The notes under the pieces are model-generated. The model was not told where the DNA came from. It was given only the letters and a program-made list of their open reading frames with translations, and made no database searches. A program made the translations under genes and the position numbers. A stretch of DNA of 44,587 nt from Fictibacillus gelatini DSM 15865 (GTDB lineage Bacteria; Bacillota; Bacilli; Bacillales; Fictibacillaceae). The DNA lies in assembly GCF_000430745.1 (NCBI RefSeq), contig NZ_KE387234.1, positions 1 to 44,587 of the forward strand. The letters are read 5' to 3'. This document shows, in pieces, positions 36,422-43,274 of this stretch (positions within the stretch are counted from its first letter, which is position 1; each line of letters begins with the position of its first letter).

Positions 36422-37327
36422 ATGTTAAAGAAAACGTTGGTCATTATCGGTTGCCTTGTCGGTTTGTTGATTGTCGCAACCGGTGGGTATGCGTATTATT
36501 TATACCATTCCGTAAAAACTGCTGCTAATAATATGCATGAACCATTAAAACGCGATGAAACGAAACCGAAGCCTAAGTTAACAGGGGAAGCGAAAAAGCC
36601 GATTTCGATTTTGCTCCTGGGGGTGGATGAGCGTAAAGGGGACCGGGGCCGTTCCGACACGATGATTGTGATGACGCTTAACCCGAAGAAAAATTCAATG
36701 CTCATGTTCAATATTCCGCGTGATACCCGTACGGAGATTGTTGGCAAGGGAACCGTCGATAAAATTAACCATGCCTATGCATTCGGCGGGCCACAAATGG
36801 CAGTTGATTCGGCTGAAAAGTTTTTGAATGTCCCCATTGATTATTATATTAAAGTCAATATGGAAGCATTAAGCCAAATTGTGGATTCACTTGGCGGTAT
36901 TACGGTTAATAATACGTTAAGTTGGAAAGATGAAGAAAATGGCCATGTTTACAAGAAAGGTGAAATTTCGTTGAATGGTTCAGAAACGTTAGGGTTTGTA
37001 CGCATGCGCCACCAAGATGCACGCGGCGACTTCGGCCGTCAAGAGCGGCAGCGCCAGGTCATTAGCGCGATTGTTGATAAAGGTGCCCATCTTTCTTCGT
37101 TTACGAAAATTGACGATATTTTAGACGTGCTTGGGAATCAAGTGAAGACGAATTTAACGTTTGATGAAATGAAAGATATTCAGAAAAACTATGCCGGTGT
37201 CCGTCACCATGTCGAATCGTTCGAAGTGAAAGGCCAGGGCAAGATGATCAACAACATCTGGTATTTGCTCGTCTCTGATCAAGAGCGGAAGCAAATTACG
37301 GAAAAAGTAAAGCAGTCGTTGAGTTAA
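36422..37327 (+). CDS. LytR-CpsA-Psr (LCP) family glycopolymer ligase
   Basis: 301 residues: a short cytoplasmic end, one membrane helix (about 5-27, LVIIGCLVGLLIVATGGYAY), then the LCP domain with ILLLGVDERKGDRGRSDTMI, MLMFNIPRDTRTEIVGKG, INHAYAFGGPQMAVDSAEKF and FVRMRHQDARGDFGRQERQR. These Asp and Arg residues bind the lipid pyrophosphate. LCP enzymes transfer undecaprenyl-linked polymers (teichoic acid, capsule) onto peptidoglycan. Placed divergently from the cluster, it is the likely enzyme that attaches this polymer to the wall. A strong terminator follows. Confidence 0.95.
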   Translation: MLKKTLVIIGCLVGLLIVATGGYAYYLYHSVKTAANNMHEPLKRDETKPKPKLTGEAKKPISILLLGVDERKGDRGRSDTMIVMTLNPKKNSMLMFNIPRDTRTEIVGKGTVDKINHAYAFGGPQMAVDSAEKFLNVPIDYYIKVNMEALSQIVDSLGGITVNNTLSWKDEENGHVYKKGEISLNGSETLGFVRMRHQDARGDFGRQERQRQVISAIVDKGAHLSSFTKIDDILDVLGNQVKTNLTFDEMKDIQKNYAGVRHHVESFEVKGQGKMINNIWYLLVSDQERKQITEKVKQSLS

Positions 37328-37337
37328 TCATTTGATG

Positions 37338-37370
37338 AACAACCAGGGATCCATTCTCTGGTTGTTTTTT
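37338..37370 (+). terminator. Rho-independent terminator of the LCP gene
   Basis: AACAACCAG (37338-37346) pairs with CTGGTTGTT (37358-37366), followed by TTTTG. It starts 10 bases after the stop. Confidence 0.85.
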
Positions 37371-37530
37371 GTTTAATTTTTGGATAAAACGGGAAAGTTT
37401 AGAAGATAAAAAGAATAGAAACTTTGCCAGGATACGGTCGGTATTTTTGTCGTTTCATCGATTGACTTTATACGATGAATCCGGGGGATGGGTCTACTTA
37501 TCTACAAAATGAAAGAAAGAAGGAATATAC

Positions 37531-37830
37531 ATGTCGGACATTACGGTAATCATGGCGAATAAAGAACGGCTTTCCCTCACATCGATCGAAAATTCTCCTC
37601 AAGCGTTTGAAGATGTGGTAGGCGGCCCTGTTGATCTGCTGAACTTTTACAAAGACGGCTATAAGCTCGTTTGCCATATTGAAGAAGGCTATAACTTATA
37701 CTATAACCATATCAGACCGAAACGCCCTTTCTTTGTTGTGAAATTCGAAAGCGATTTTAAAAGCCTTACGGATGCGGAAGCGAAAGAAGTTAAAGAAGCG
37801 TTGCGCGAGAAAATGAAGAAATGGCATTAA
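37531..37830 (+). CDS. Small conserved-looking protein, function unknown
   Basis: 99 residues, soluble, alpha/beta composition. MSDITVIMANKERLSLTSIE opens it and KSLTDAEAKEVKEALREKMK forms a C-terminal helix. The middle (DGYKLVCHIEEGYNLYYNHI) resembles small domains that hold a Gly-Tyr turn, but I do not recognise the family. AAGAAGGAATATAC before the ATG is a good ribosome site, and codon use and GC match the core genes around it. It shares a bidirectional terminator with the convergent SGNH gene. Confidence 0.7.
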   Translation: MSDITVIMANKERLSLTSIENSPQAFEDVVGGPVDLLNFYKDGYKLVCHIEEGYNLYYNHIRPKRPFFVVKFESDFKSLTDAEAKEVKEALREKMKKWH

Positions 37831-37844
37831 GCTGAGGCCGTACA

Positions 37845-37884
37845 TAAAAATCCCGTACCACACCGATGGTGATACGGGATTTTA
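37845..37884. terminator. Bidirectional terminator between convergent genes
   Basis: AAAATCCCGTA ... TACGGGATTTTA forms a long stem with an inner CACC/GGTG pairing and T-runs on both strands. It lies exactly between the stops at 37830 and 37885. Confidence 0.85.
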
Positions 37885-38679
37885 TTAGTTTCCGGTGAAA
37901 TAATCGCCGAGGTATTCAGCCCATGCACGATTTCCTTTTTCGTTTGGCAACGAATCTTTGTCATAGTAGGCCTTAATTTTTTCCGAGTTCGGATCCGGCC
38001 AGTTGTCCCAATGGTTGACATAAATGAGGCCGTTTTTCTTTGCATATGTTTTTAATTCCGCTACTTGCTCAGCGTACCCTTGAGGTTTATAGATTGGCAC
38101 TGATGGCTGGACCATGACTGTCATTTTTGGTGACTTTTTCTTGAAATCATCGATAATAATGCCCAGTGCGCCTAACGTGTCTTCCACGCGTATTTCGCCA
38201 CTATCGTTTAACAAAAACGGTTCAATTAAAAGAATATCCGGCTTCGTTTCGATGACATCCTTGTATTCTTTATTTTCGGCAATCGTAATCGACCAGTCGT
38301 CTTTAAAGCCTTTTGCCGTTACGTCAAAAACGCCTTCTCCGTAACGTTCATCTAGCTTTTGTTTCAGCTGGTTAACCCAGGAACCGGGATCTTCCGATGT
38401 ATCGGCTGAACCGATAATGGCAAGCTTGACCGGCTCCCCTTTTTTAATTTTTGCTTGAATGATTTTTTTCAGTGGATCAGGAAAGTTTTTCGTCAGCTTT
38501 TTCGTGTTGCCGTCCCTGGGATGGCTGACTGGACTGGAGCCCTCAGCCGCGGACGTTTTTCCTATTTTTAATTTTGCCGCTTTCGCCGTTTGTTCGAGTT
38601 TATGGTGATAATACCGATTCCCGAAAATAACAGCGCAGATAGAAAGCAAGCAAACGACACTATATAAAACCCTTTTCAT
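37885..38679 (-). CDS. SGNH/GDSL-type hydrolase-like protein, membrane-anchored or exported
   Basis: 264 residues. N-terminal hydrophobic segment (about 4-20, VLYSVVCLLSICAVIFG) acts as signal or anchor, followed by a charged linker. The SGNH core starts VKLAIIGSADTSEDPGSW, where the Ser after Gly is the expected nucleophile; DILLIEPFLLNDSGEI and MTVMVQPSVPIYKPQGYAEQ follow. The C-terminal block reads DSLPNEKGNRAWAEYLGDYF; SGNH enzymes usually have D-x-x-H here, and the His is absent. Family members remove acyl or acetyl groups from surface glycans. Activity is therefore uncertain. Confidence 0.75.
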   Translation of the reverse strand: MKRVLYSVVCLLSICAVIFGNRYYHHKLEQTAKAAKLKIGKTSAAEGSSPVSHPRDGNTKKLTKNFPDPLKKIIQAKIKKGEPVKLAIIGSADTSEDPGSWVNQLKQKLDERYGEGVFDVTAKGFKDDWSITIAENKEYKDVIETKPDILLIEPFLLNDSGEIRVEDTLGALGIIIDDFKKKSPKMTVMVQPSVPIYKPQGYAEQVAELKTYAKKNGLIYVNHWDNWPDPNSEKIKAYYDKDSLPNEKGNRAWAEYLGDYFTGN

Positions 38680-38777
38680 CTCTAGTTATGCCCCCTCTTC
38701 TCTTTTTATCATATCGACAGGTTTCAGCAATAGCAAGGAATTTTTGGCAGGGCATAAAAAGATTCACTCGATTTGTA

Positions 38778-38912
38778 TTTCGATCCATTCGGTATAACTA
38801 TCGATCAAATTGAGACATTTATCCATCAATTTCACACCGATGTCAATTAAATGATCACTTATCGATCCATTTAAGGAATTTATCAATCATTTCGCTGCAT
38901 TTATCAATTTTT
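38778..38912. repeat. Array A: degenerate repeat with a 21-bp period
   Basis: A core close to TTATCNATCNATTT recurs with its CGATC/CCATC/CAATC word starting near 38781, 38802, 38823, 38843, 38863, 38884 and 38905. The steps are 21, 21, 20, 20, 21 and 21 bases. The copies differ at several positions. The array lies about 100 bases before the start of the SGNH gene and directly beyond the terminator of gerC. No coding potential. Confidence 0.65.
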
Positions 38913-38915
38913 TAA

Positions 38916-38944
38916 AAGGTACCGCCGAATAATAGCGATACCTT
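38916..38944 (-). terminator. Terminator-like hairpin after gerC
   Basis: AAGGTA-n-CGC / GCG-n-TACCTT with an 9-base loop, followed on the minus strand by TTTTAAAAAATT. It begins 5 bases beyond the gerC stop. Confidence 0.6.
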
Positions 38945-38948
38945 CTGG

Positions 38949-40148
38949 CTATTTCACTTTTTCAAGGAACGAGTTGCCGATTGTGCCAACGCGCCGGACT
39001 TTTGCATCAACTTTGATATGGACGGGCAAGTCCGCAAACCGATCGTTCCAATTTTTCCGAAGTGTTTTCCACGCTTTTGGATTCTCTCTGTGAATCGTCT
39101 CGCCAAATCCGAAAATGTCCGCTTTGTATTTTTTTTGCACTTCTTTGATGGCTTTTGTAAAGATGGTCTCTGTTTGTTGATTGAAATTCTTCTCCCATTG
39201 CCTGATCGTGCTCGTTTTCATTAAATCCATCTGGCATTCGACTTCGCCTACATTGCCTTCTGCTGTAATGTTAAGATGGATCTCCGGCTTTCCTTTCTTC
39301 ATCTTCACTTTCGTTTTCGTGTTGGAACGAAGAAGTTCATAGACGGACCAGCCTCCTTTAGGACATGGCACACCGACTGCCGACGTTTTTTCTTTATTCG
39401 TAATAACATCATACGCTTTGCTTTGGACTTGATTGAGCCAGCCGATCAGTTTATCCTTTTTAAAGACCCCCAAATGGGTGATGAAGAGGGCCGCATCCGG
39501 ATTCGTCTTCATGATGTTCTCCAACTTTTTTCCTTTTTCCTTGTCCCCTTTGATCACCACTCCCGTCACAACCGGTTCTTTGCCCGGGGTGACTAATTCG
39601 TTGATAAGCTCATCCAATGTCACCGTCCTCGTGGCGGACCATGCTTTCTCTGATGTTTTAAGCGCATAAAACATGTTGTTCGAAGGGATCTTCTCAAGGC
39701 TGCTCGTCACGTTCAACACCTTTTTCGCCGTTGTCCCTTTGGCGATCAAGACGTAAAAGTCCGTCCGCAGTTCCTGGTTTCTTGAAAGCAAGTCCAACGC
39801 TCTGCCGATTCCTTCCCTGGCGACTGACTCGCCGATGACGAGAATGCGGAGATGTGAGGCGTAAATTTTCCTAGGAGATTCTTTCGTCATTTTCCGGATC
39901 GCTTCGTAAACGGTTTGGTCCTTTGACTCGAAGGTAATGACAGGAGCGCGGCTGCCCGCCCCTCCTTTTTGCGAGGATACTTCTCCCGGGTTGACAACCT
40001 GGGCGGTCACGACATACTTATTCCCCACTTTGTCGATTCCAAGTCCCATCGTCAGCGCCAATTCATTCAGTTCCTTACGATCCCAGCAGCCGGCGAGCGG
40101 GATGAGTGATATCGACAAAATGAGTAAACATGATATTAACCGTTTCAT
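38949..40148 (-). CDS. Ger(x)C-family spore germination lipoprotein
   Basis: 399 residues from the ATG at 40148 (ribosome site AGAAGGACT); the frame is open 15 codons further without support. Signal peptide with lipobox LAGC (LILSISLIPLAGCWDRKELN), so the mature protein is a lipoprotein. CWDRKELNELALTMGLGIDK is the standard opening of GerAC/GerBC/GerKC proteins; KIYASHLRILVIGES and NPKAWKTLRKNWNDRFADLP are family blocks. Ger(x)C proteins form nutrient receptors with GerA- and GerB-type membrane subunits in the spore inner membrane. No such partners are next to it, so it is a solitary C subunit. Confidence 0.92.
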   Translation of the reverse strand: MKRLISCLLILSISLIPLAGCWDRKELNELALTMGLGIDKVGNKYVVTAQVVNPGEVSSQKGGAGSRAPVITFESKDQTVYEAIRKMTKESPRKIYASHLRILVIGESVAREGIGRALDLLSRNQELRTDFYVLIAKGTTAKKVLNVTSSLEKIPSNNMFYALKTSEKAWSATRTVTLDELINELVTPGKEPVVTGVVIKGDKEKGKKLENIMKTNPDAALFITHLGVFKKDKLIGWLNQVQSKAYDVITNKEKTSAVGVPCPKGGWSVYELLRSNTKTKVKMKKGKPEIHLNITAEGNVGEVECQMDLMKTSTIRQWEKNFNQQTETIFTKAIKEVQKKYKADIFGFGETIHRENPKAWKTLRKNWNDRFADLPVHIKVDAKVRRVGTIGNSFLEKVK

Positions 40149-40246
40149 TGAATAGTCCTTCTCTATTAAAATTCTCCATTTTATCATCACCATTTTTTAA
40201 CATTTTATCCAATGCTATTTTTATAGCAACGAAATTTTGGCATGAC

Positions 40247-40273
40247 AAAAAAAGAGAGCTTCTTTGGCCCTCT
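40247..40273 (-). terminator. Rho-independent terminator after the Cys/His-rich gene
   Basis: A 7-bp stem AGAGGGC/GCTCTCT (one G-U pair) is followed by seven T on the minus strand. It starts 3 bases after the stop at 40277 and separates that gene from gerC. Confidence 0.75.
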
Positions 40274-40276
40274 TCT

Positions 40277-40486
40277 TTATGATGAAAGTTTCCTTTTCCA
40301 CTTTCGATAATGATTCTGGCAAAATCCTTTGCAAAAGTGCTTGCCGGCGCAGCCTTCGATCGTGCACACTTTTCGGACGCTCGTCGCAAAAGGGTCGCCA
40401 TGCCGCTGCCACCGTTTGTAATGCATGTGGCACATGCCGCGCCCGACTGCCGGTTTTTCACAGTTATCAATCACGCACCGTTTCAT
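40277..40486 (-). CDS. Small Cys/His-rich putative zinc-binding protein
   Basis: 69 residues from the ATG at 40486 (AAGGGG lies 11 bases upstream; GTG/TTG starts just before are possible). It holds two similar halves: CVIDNC-x8-GMCHMHYKRWQR and CTIEGC-x6-GFCQNHYRKWKR. Each has two Cys, a third Cys and a His in the form C-x4-C-x(6-9)-C-x2-H, a zinc knuckle seen in HNH-type and phage DNA-binding proteins. The rest is strongly basic. A role in nucleic-acid binding is likely; nothing more can be said. Several longer frames overlap it on both strands but lack such a pattern. Confidence 0.65.
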   Translation of the reverse strand: MKRCVIDNCEKPAVGRGMCHMHYKRWQRHGDPFATSVRKVCTIEGCAGKHFCKGFCQNHYRKWKRKLSS

Positions 40487-40610
40487 CCCTTTCAACACCC
40501 CTTCTTCCGTTCAATAACGTTACATATTTAATATTTCGCTATATGAAATATTTATAGGGTGTACACTTGCGGGTTTTACACTGTGATTTTGCTTAATTTC
40601 ACCAGGTCGA

Positions 40611-40690
40611 GAATGAATTCCGCCGATTTTAACGAGAATTCCGTCAAACTGAGAACGATTTCCGTCGGATTGTGGAATAATTCCGCCAAA
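40611..40690. repeat. Array B: degenerate repeat with a 21-bp period
   Basis: TTCCGYC occurs at 40618, 40639, 40660 and 40681, exactly 21 bases apart each time, within a wider unit near GAGAATTCCGTCAAACTGA. A further related copy at about 40728 is off phase. It lies in the 346-base gap between the divergent Cys/His-rich gene and the GNAT gene. No gene is seen in this gap; a possible -10 TACAAT is near 40794, before the GNAT start. Confidence 0.65.
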
Positions 40691-40832
40691 AAATTTGGTT
40701 CTACCTGCGCCCTGTTTTATAGAATCATTCCGCGAACCAGGACGGAAATTCAATTCGGCTTTGATTACTTACTGCATAGTGGATCAGGAATGATACAATG
40801 GAAGTATATTTTTACTGAATGAAGGAGGAACC

Positions 40833-41291
40833 ATGAACATTAGAAAACTAGGTGTGAATGAAAAAGCGCCGATGGATTTATTGCTTTTGGCCGACCCTTC
40901 CCGCACCATCGTTGAAGGGTATTTGAAACGGGGGGAATGCTTTGTTGCAGAAAGCGGAGGAAAACTAGTCGGGTGCTATGTTCTGCTTCCTACAAGGCCC
41001 GAAACCGTGGAGTTGGTCAACATTGCTGTCGCTGAAGCCCATCAGGGGAAAGGCATAGGAAAACAGCTGGTGATGGACGCTATTCAAAGAGCCCGGGCGC
41101 AAGGCTATAAAACAATGGAAATCGGAACCGGAAATTCAAGCATCGGACAACTCGCCCTCTATCAAAAATGCGGCTTTCGAATCATCGGCGTCGATCTTGA
41201 TTTTTTCACCAGGCACTATCCAGAGCCGATCATCGAAAACGGGATCCATTGCCGGGATATGATTCGGCTGTCGCTGGATCTCGGTCATTGA
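40833..41291 (+). CDS. GNAT-family N-acetyltransferase
   Basis: 152 residues. The acetyl-CoA loop is NIAVAEAHQGKGIGKQLVMD (about 72-91, Q-x-x-G-x-G/A). Strand and helix order follow the GNAT fold, ending QLALYQKCGFRIIGVDLDFF. GAAGGAGGAACC before the ATG is a strong ribosome site. Its substrate cannot be named; small GNATs like this acetylate amines, antibiotics or protein N-termini. It is convergent with the DUF421 gene. Confidence 0.9.
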   Translation: MNIRKLGVNEKAPMDLLLLADPSRTIVEGYLKRGECFVAESGGKLVGCYVLLPTRPETVELVNIAVAEAHQGKGIGKQLVMDAIQRARAQGYKTMEIGTGNSSIGQLALYQKCGFRIIGVDLDFFTRHYPEPIIENGIHCRDMIRLSLDLGH

Positions 41292-41476
41292 CTTTGCATG
41301 CAAATTACGAACTTCGGACCTTGTACGCTTCATGAACAATATAGCGGTTAAATGGTTAATAAGACGAAGATGCTCCCGGTTGAAATACAAGTTTGCCCAG
41401 ACACCGCCTATTTTAGCGATGTCTTTCACGAATTCATATGCCCGTGCACTTTACCGATGCCCCCCAAATCGCCGTG

Positions 41477-42187
41477 CTATTCCTGGTCGATTGGAGACTT
41501 CAAGTGATCGTCATAGGTGTCGATATAGAGATTTCCATTGGCTCCGAGAACGGCGTATGCCACGTCGTCTACTCGTAAATTCCGGTTCTTCAATTGATTC
41601 TCGAGCCACCAATCCGTAATTTGATTTTCCTTCAAATTTTTCTCGATTACGTTTCCATCCATGATCAATTCAATGGGCAACTGGCGCTCAGGGGTTGTCG
41701 CTACCCATAAGTCTTGCCTCGTTACATTGCGGTACTGCGGCTTTTTCAAAATGGTCAATTGCCCGTTGATTTCAAGAATAGCAAATAAGACTTCCTCAAT
41801 ATTGAACACATTTTTTTCCCGCAATTCTTGATTCAAATAATCCAGCGTATAGCGCATCTTTTTCATATTATGTTCCAATATTTTACCGTTTTGAATGACA
41901 ACGGTCGGATCACCTGCAAAAAACTTGGGGGCTTTTCGGCTTTTTAATGAAATAAGTGCGATTAAATAGGTGACGCAAACAAAAATGACATATGCAAGGA
42001 TCAGATGACGCGCTTTTAAGGTCGTATTGAACGCGATATTCGCTGCCAGCGCTCCCATCGTGATCGCAGCTATAAAATTAAAATAGGTCATTTGCGCCAG
42101 CGTTTGTTTCCCTAATATGCGCGCGGTTATGATCAAAATAAAAAATGCCCCGATGGAGCGGAGAGTCGTTTCAATAAAGTCAGACAT
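41477..42187 (-). CDS. DUF421 (YetF-like) membrane protein
   Basis: 236 residues. Three membrane helices in the first 85 residues (TTLRSIGAFFILIITARILG, FNFIAAITMGALAANIAF, LILAYVIFVCVTYLIALIS), followed by ARKAPKFF-type linker (KSRKAPKFFAGDPTVVIQNG) and a soluble domain with YTLDYLNQELREKNVFNIEE and VLFAILEINGQLTILKKPQ. This is the full DUF421 architecture. YetF-type proteins are found in spores and vegetative membranes of Bacillus; their biochemical role is not established. The C-terminus GNLYIDTYDDH matches family members. Confidence 0.92.
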   Translation of the reverse strand: MSDFIETTLRSIGAFFILIITARILGKQTLAQMTYFNFIAAITMGALAANIAFNTTLKARHLILAYVIFVCVTYLIALISLKSRKAPKFFAGDPTVVIQNGKILEHNMKKMRYTLDYLNQELREKNVFNIEEVLFAILEINGQLTILKKPQYRNVTRQDLWVATTPERQLPIELIMDGNVIEKNLKENQITDWWLENQLKNRNLRVDDVAYAVLGANGNLYIDTYDDHLKSPIDQE

Positions 42188-42328
42188 CGTCTATCCCCCA
42201 GAAATTCGCTCGCTTTACATTCCCATTGTAGCCACTTTCCTGGTTGAATAAGCATGCGACCCGCTAAAAGTGACTGGAACCTGTTTGGCCGCTTCGAAAA
42301 CCATTTCACCCAGGAGGATTATGCATTT

Positions 42329-42505
42329 GTTTGGGCAAAGAATTTCCTGAATGCGGAGCTATTTTCATAGGTTCGATCCTGACCAGGGCGATCGGACAAT
42401 AAAATGTTGATTTCCGACAATAAACTCTTAGTTTGGACAAGATGTTTCCTGATTCGGACAATATGTCGTTACGTTTGGACAATAAAATAAAAGTTTCTAA
42501 CAAAA
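42329..42505. repeat. Array C: degenerate GTTTGGACAATA repeat, 20-21-bp period
   Basis: The word G(T/A)TTNGGACAATA recurs with its second G near 42334, 42355, 42376, 42395, 42416, 42436, 42457, 42478 and 42498. Steps are 19-21 bases, mean about 20.5. The inner copies are best kept, the outer ones degenerate. It is followed after a fixed distance by a hairpin; the same array-plus-hairpin order occurs at 43865-44015. It lies about 140 bases before the DUF421 start. Confidence 0.7.
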
Positions 42506-42513
42506 AATAAATA

Positions 42514-42545
42514 CCGGAGTGATTTTTGCACACTCCGGCTTTTAT
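42514..42545. terminator. Hairpin next to array C
   Basis: CCGGAGTG (42514-42521) pairs with CACTCCGG (42531-42538). On the plus strand CTTTTATT follows; on the minus strand TATTTATTTTTT follows, so it can end transcripts of the minus-strand gene at 42683. Its right arm shares ATTTTTGCA-n-ACTCCGGCTT with the hairpin near 44000. Confidence 0.7.
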
Positions 42546-42660
42546 TCCTTACAAAATTATTTGTTTGACGTACATTTTTGTCAGTTTAGCAAATTCAGCG
42601 AAGAACTAAACTTGACTTTTACTATTTAAAGTGCTTGTATTCCTCAGTTCTTTCGCATAC

Positions 42661-43252
42661 AGATTACTCCTTTAGATCGGATCTAGTTTGACTTCGCTAA
42701 CTTGTTGATTTCCTTAAGAGAAAGCCCGGTATATTCTGCTACTTTTTCATGGGATATTCCGTCTTCGAGCATTTTTTTGGCTACTTCAATTTTTCCTTCC
42801 TCCTTGCCTTCTGCTCTACCCTTCTCCTTGCCTTTCCTTTCCGCTCTCTTCAAGGCCGATTGTTCGTCTAACAATGCTTTATGACGGGCTTCATATGCGA
42901 GCAGCATTTCCGGATCCTGGCTTACCCGATCCCATTCTTTAAACGCTTTGTTCTGCATGAAGATGACTCCTTTAAAATCGAACCTAGTTTGATTTCGCTA
43001 ACTTGTTGATTTCCTTAAGAGAAAGCCCGGTATATTCTGCTACTTTTTCATGGGATATTCCGTCTTCGAGCATTTTTTTGGCTACTTCAATTTTTCCTTC
43101 CTCCTTGCCTTCTGCTCTACCCTTCTCCTTGCCTTTCCTTTCCGCTCTCTTCAAGGCCGATTGTTCGTCTAACAATGCTTTATGACGAGCTTCATATGCG
43201 AGAAGCATTTCCGGATCCTGGCTTACCCGATCCCATTCTTTAAACGCTTTGT
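42661..43252. repeat. Tandem duplication of about 300 bp
   Basis: 42661-42951 and 42961-43252 match at an offset of 300-301 bases with only a few differences (for example GGGCTTC/GAGCTTC and GAGCAGC/GAGAAGC). The unit covers the last 87 codons of the Rpn-family gene plus the following AAAGGAGT ribosome site and an ATG. A third ribosome site-plus-ATG vestige (ATGCGAAAGAACTGA) follows the outer copy on the minus strand, hinting at an older third unit. Confidence 0.9.
42683..42958 (-). CDS. Stand-alone copy of the Rpn C-terminal domain
   Basis: 91 residues, MQNKAFKEWDRVSQDPEMLL to EINKLAKSN, nearly identical to the last 87 residues of the Rpn-family protein upstream. AAAGGAGTCATCTTC before the ATG gives a proper ribosome site. 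It has no nuclease core. It holds a charged helix (ALKRAERKGKEKGRAEGKEE) and a small helix-turn-helix-like end (ISHEKVAEYTGLSLKEINKL). In Rpn proteins of enterobacteria, the C-terminal part is also made alone from an internal start and blocks the toxic full-length nuclease. This copy could be a free-standing form of that inhibitor; that is an inference. Confidence 0.7.
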   Translation of the reverse strand: MQNKAFKEWDRVSQDPEMLLAYEARHKALLDEQSALKRAERKGKEKGRAEGKEEGKIEVAKKMLEDGISHEKVAEYTGLSLKEINKLAKSN

Positions 43253-43274
43253 TTAACATCTGGTCTTCTTGCAT
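42984..43274 (-). CDS. Internal-start short form of the Rpn protein (RpnS-like)
   Basis: Inside the Rpn frame, GGAGGAG (43287-43281 on the minus strand) stands 6 bases before an in-frame ATG at 43274, in TTGGAGGAGATCGCCATG. This is a near-perfect ribosome site with ideal spacing. The product, about 96 residues beginning MQEDQMLNKAFKEWDRV, is the C-terminal domain only. Known enterobacterial rpn genes carry such an intragenic start whose product inhibits the full-length toxin. The full-length frame has lost its own start, so this short form may be the only product. Confidence 0.65.
   Translation of the reverse strand: MQEDQMLNKAFKEWDRVSQDPEMLLAYEARHKALLDEQSALKRAERKGKEKGRAEGKEEGKIEVAKKMLEDGISHEKVAEYTGLSLKEINKLAKSN

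Larger units (their letters stand above)
42188..42682. other. 495-bp intergenic region containing array C and a hairpin
   Basis: No gene is seen. The centre is taken by the 21-bp repeat array (about 42329-42505) and the hairpin at 42514-42538. The DUF421 start at 42187 is preceded by CTGGGGGATAGACG, so its promoter must lie between the array and the gene. The remaining 42545-42660 stretch shows nothing except the vestige of the duplicated unit listed separately. Confidence 0.5.

Noticed and set aside
40075-40470. 131-residue minus-strand frame across the gerC start
   Set aside because: It overlaps both gerC and the Cys/His-rich gene in another frame, shows no protein-family pattern and has no proper ribosome site.
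40264-40557. Plus-strand frames opposite the Cys/His-rich gene
   Set aside because: The minus strand has the repeated zinc-knuckle pattern, a ribosome site and a terminator; the plus-strand frames have none.
42329-42505. CRISPR-like array in the 21-bp repeats
   Set aside because: Units follow each other without spacers, are degenerate and only about 21 bp long, and no cas gene is in the window.
42306-42533. 75-residue minus-strand frame across array C
   Set aside because: It reads through the 21-bp repeats and the hairpin; the apparent protein is a by-product of the periodic DNA.
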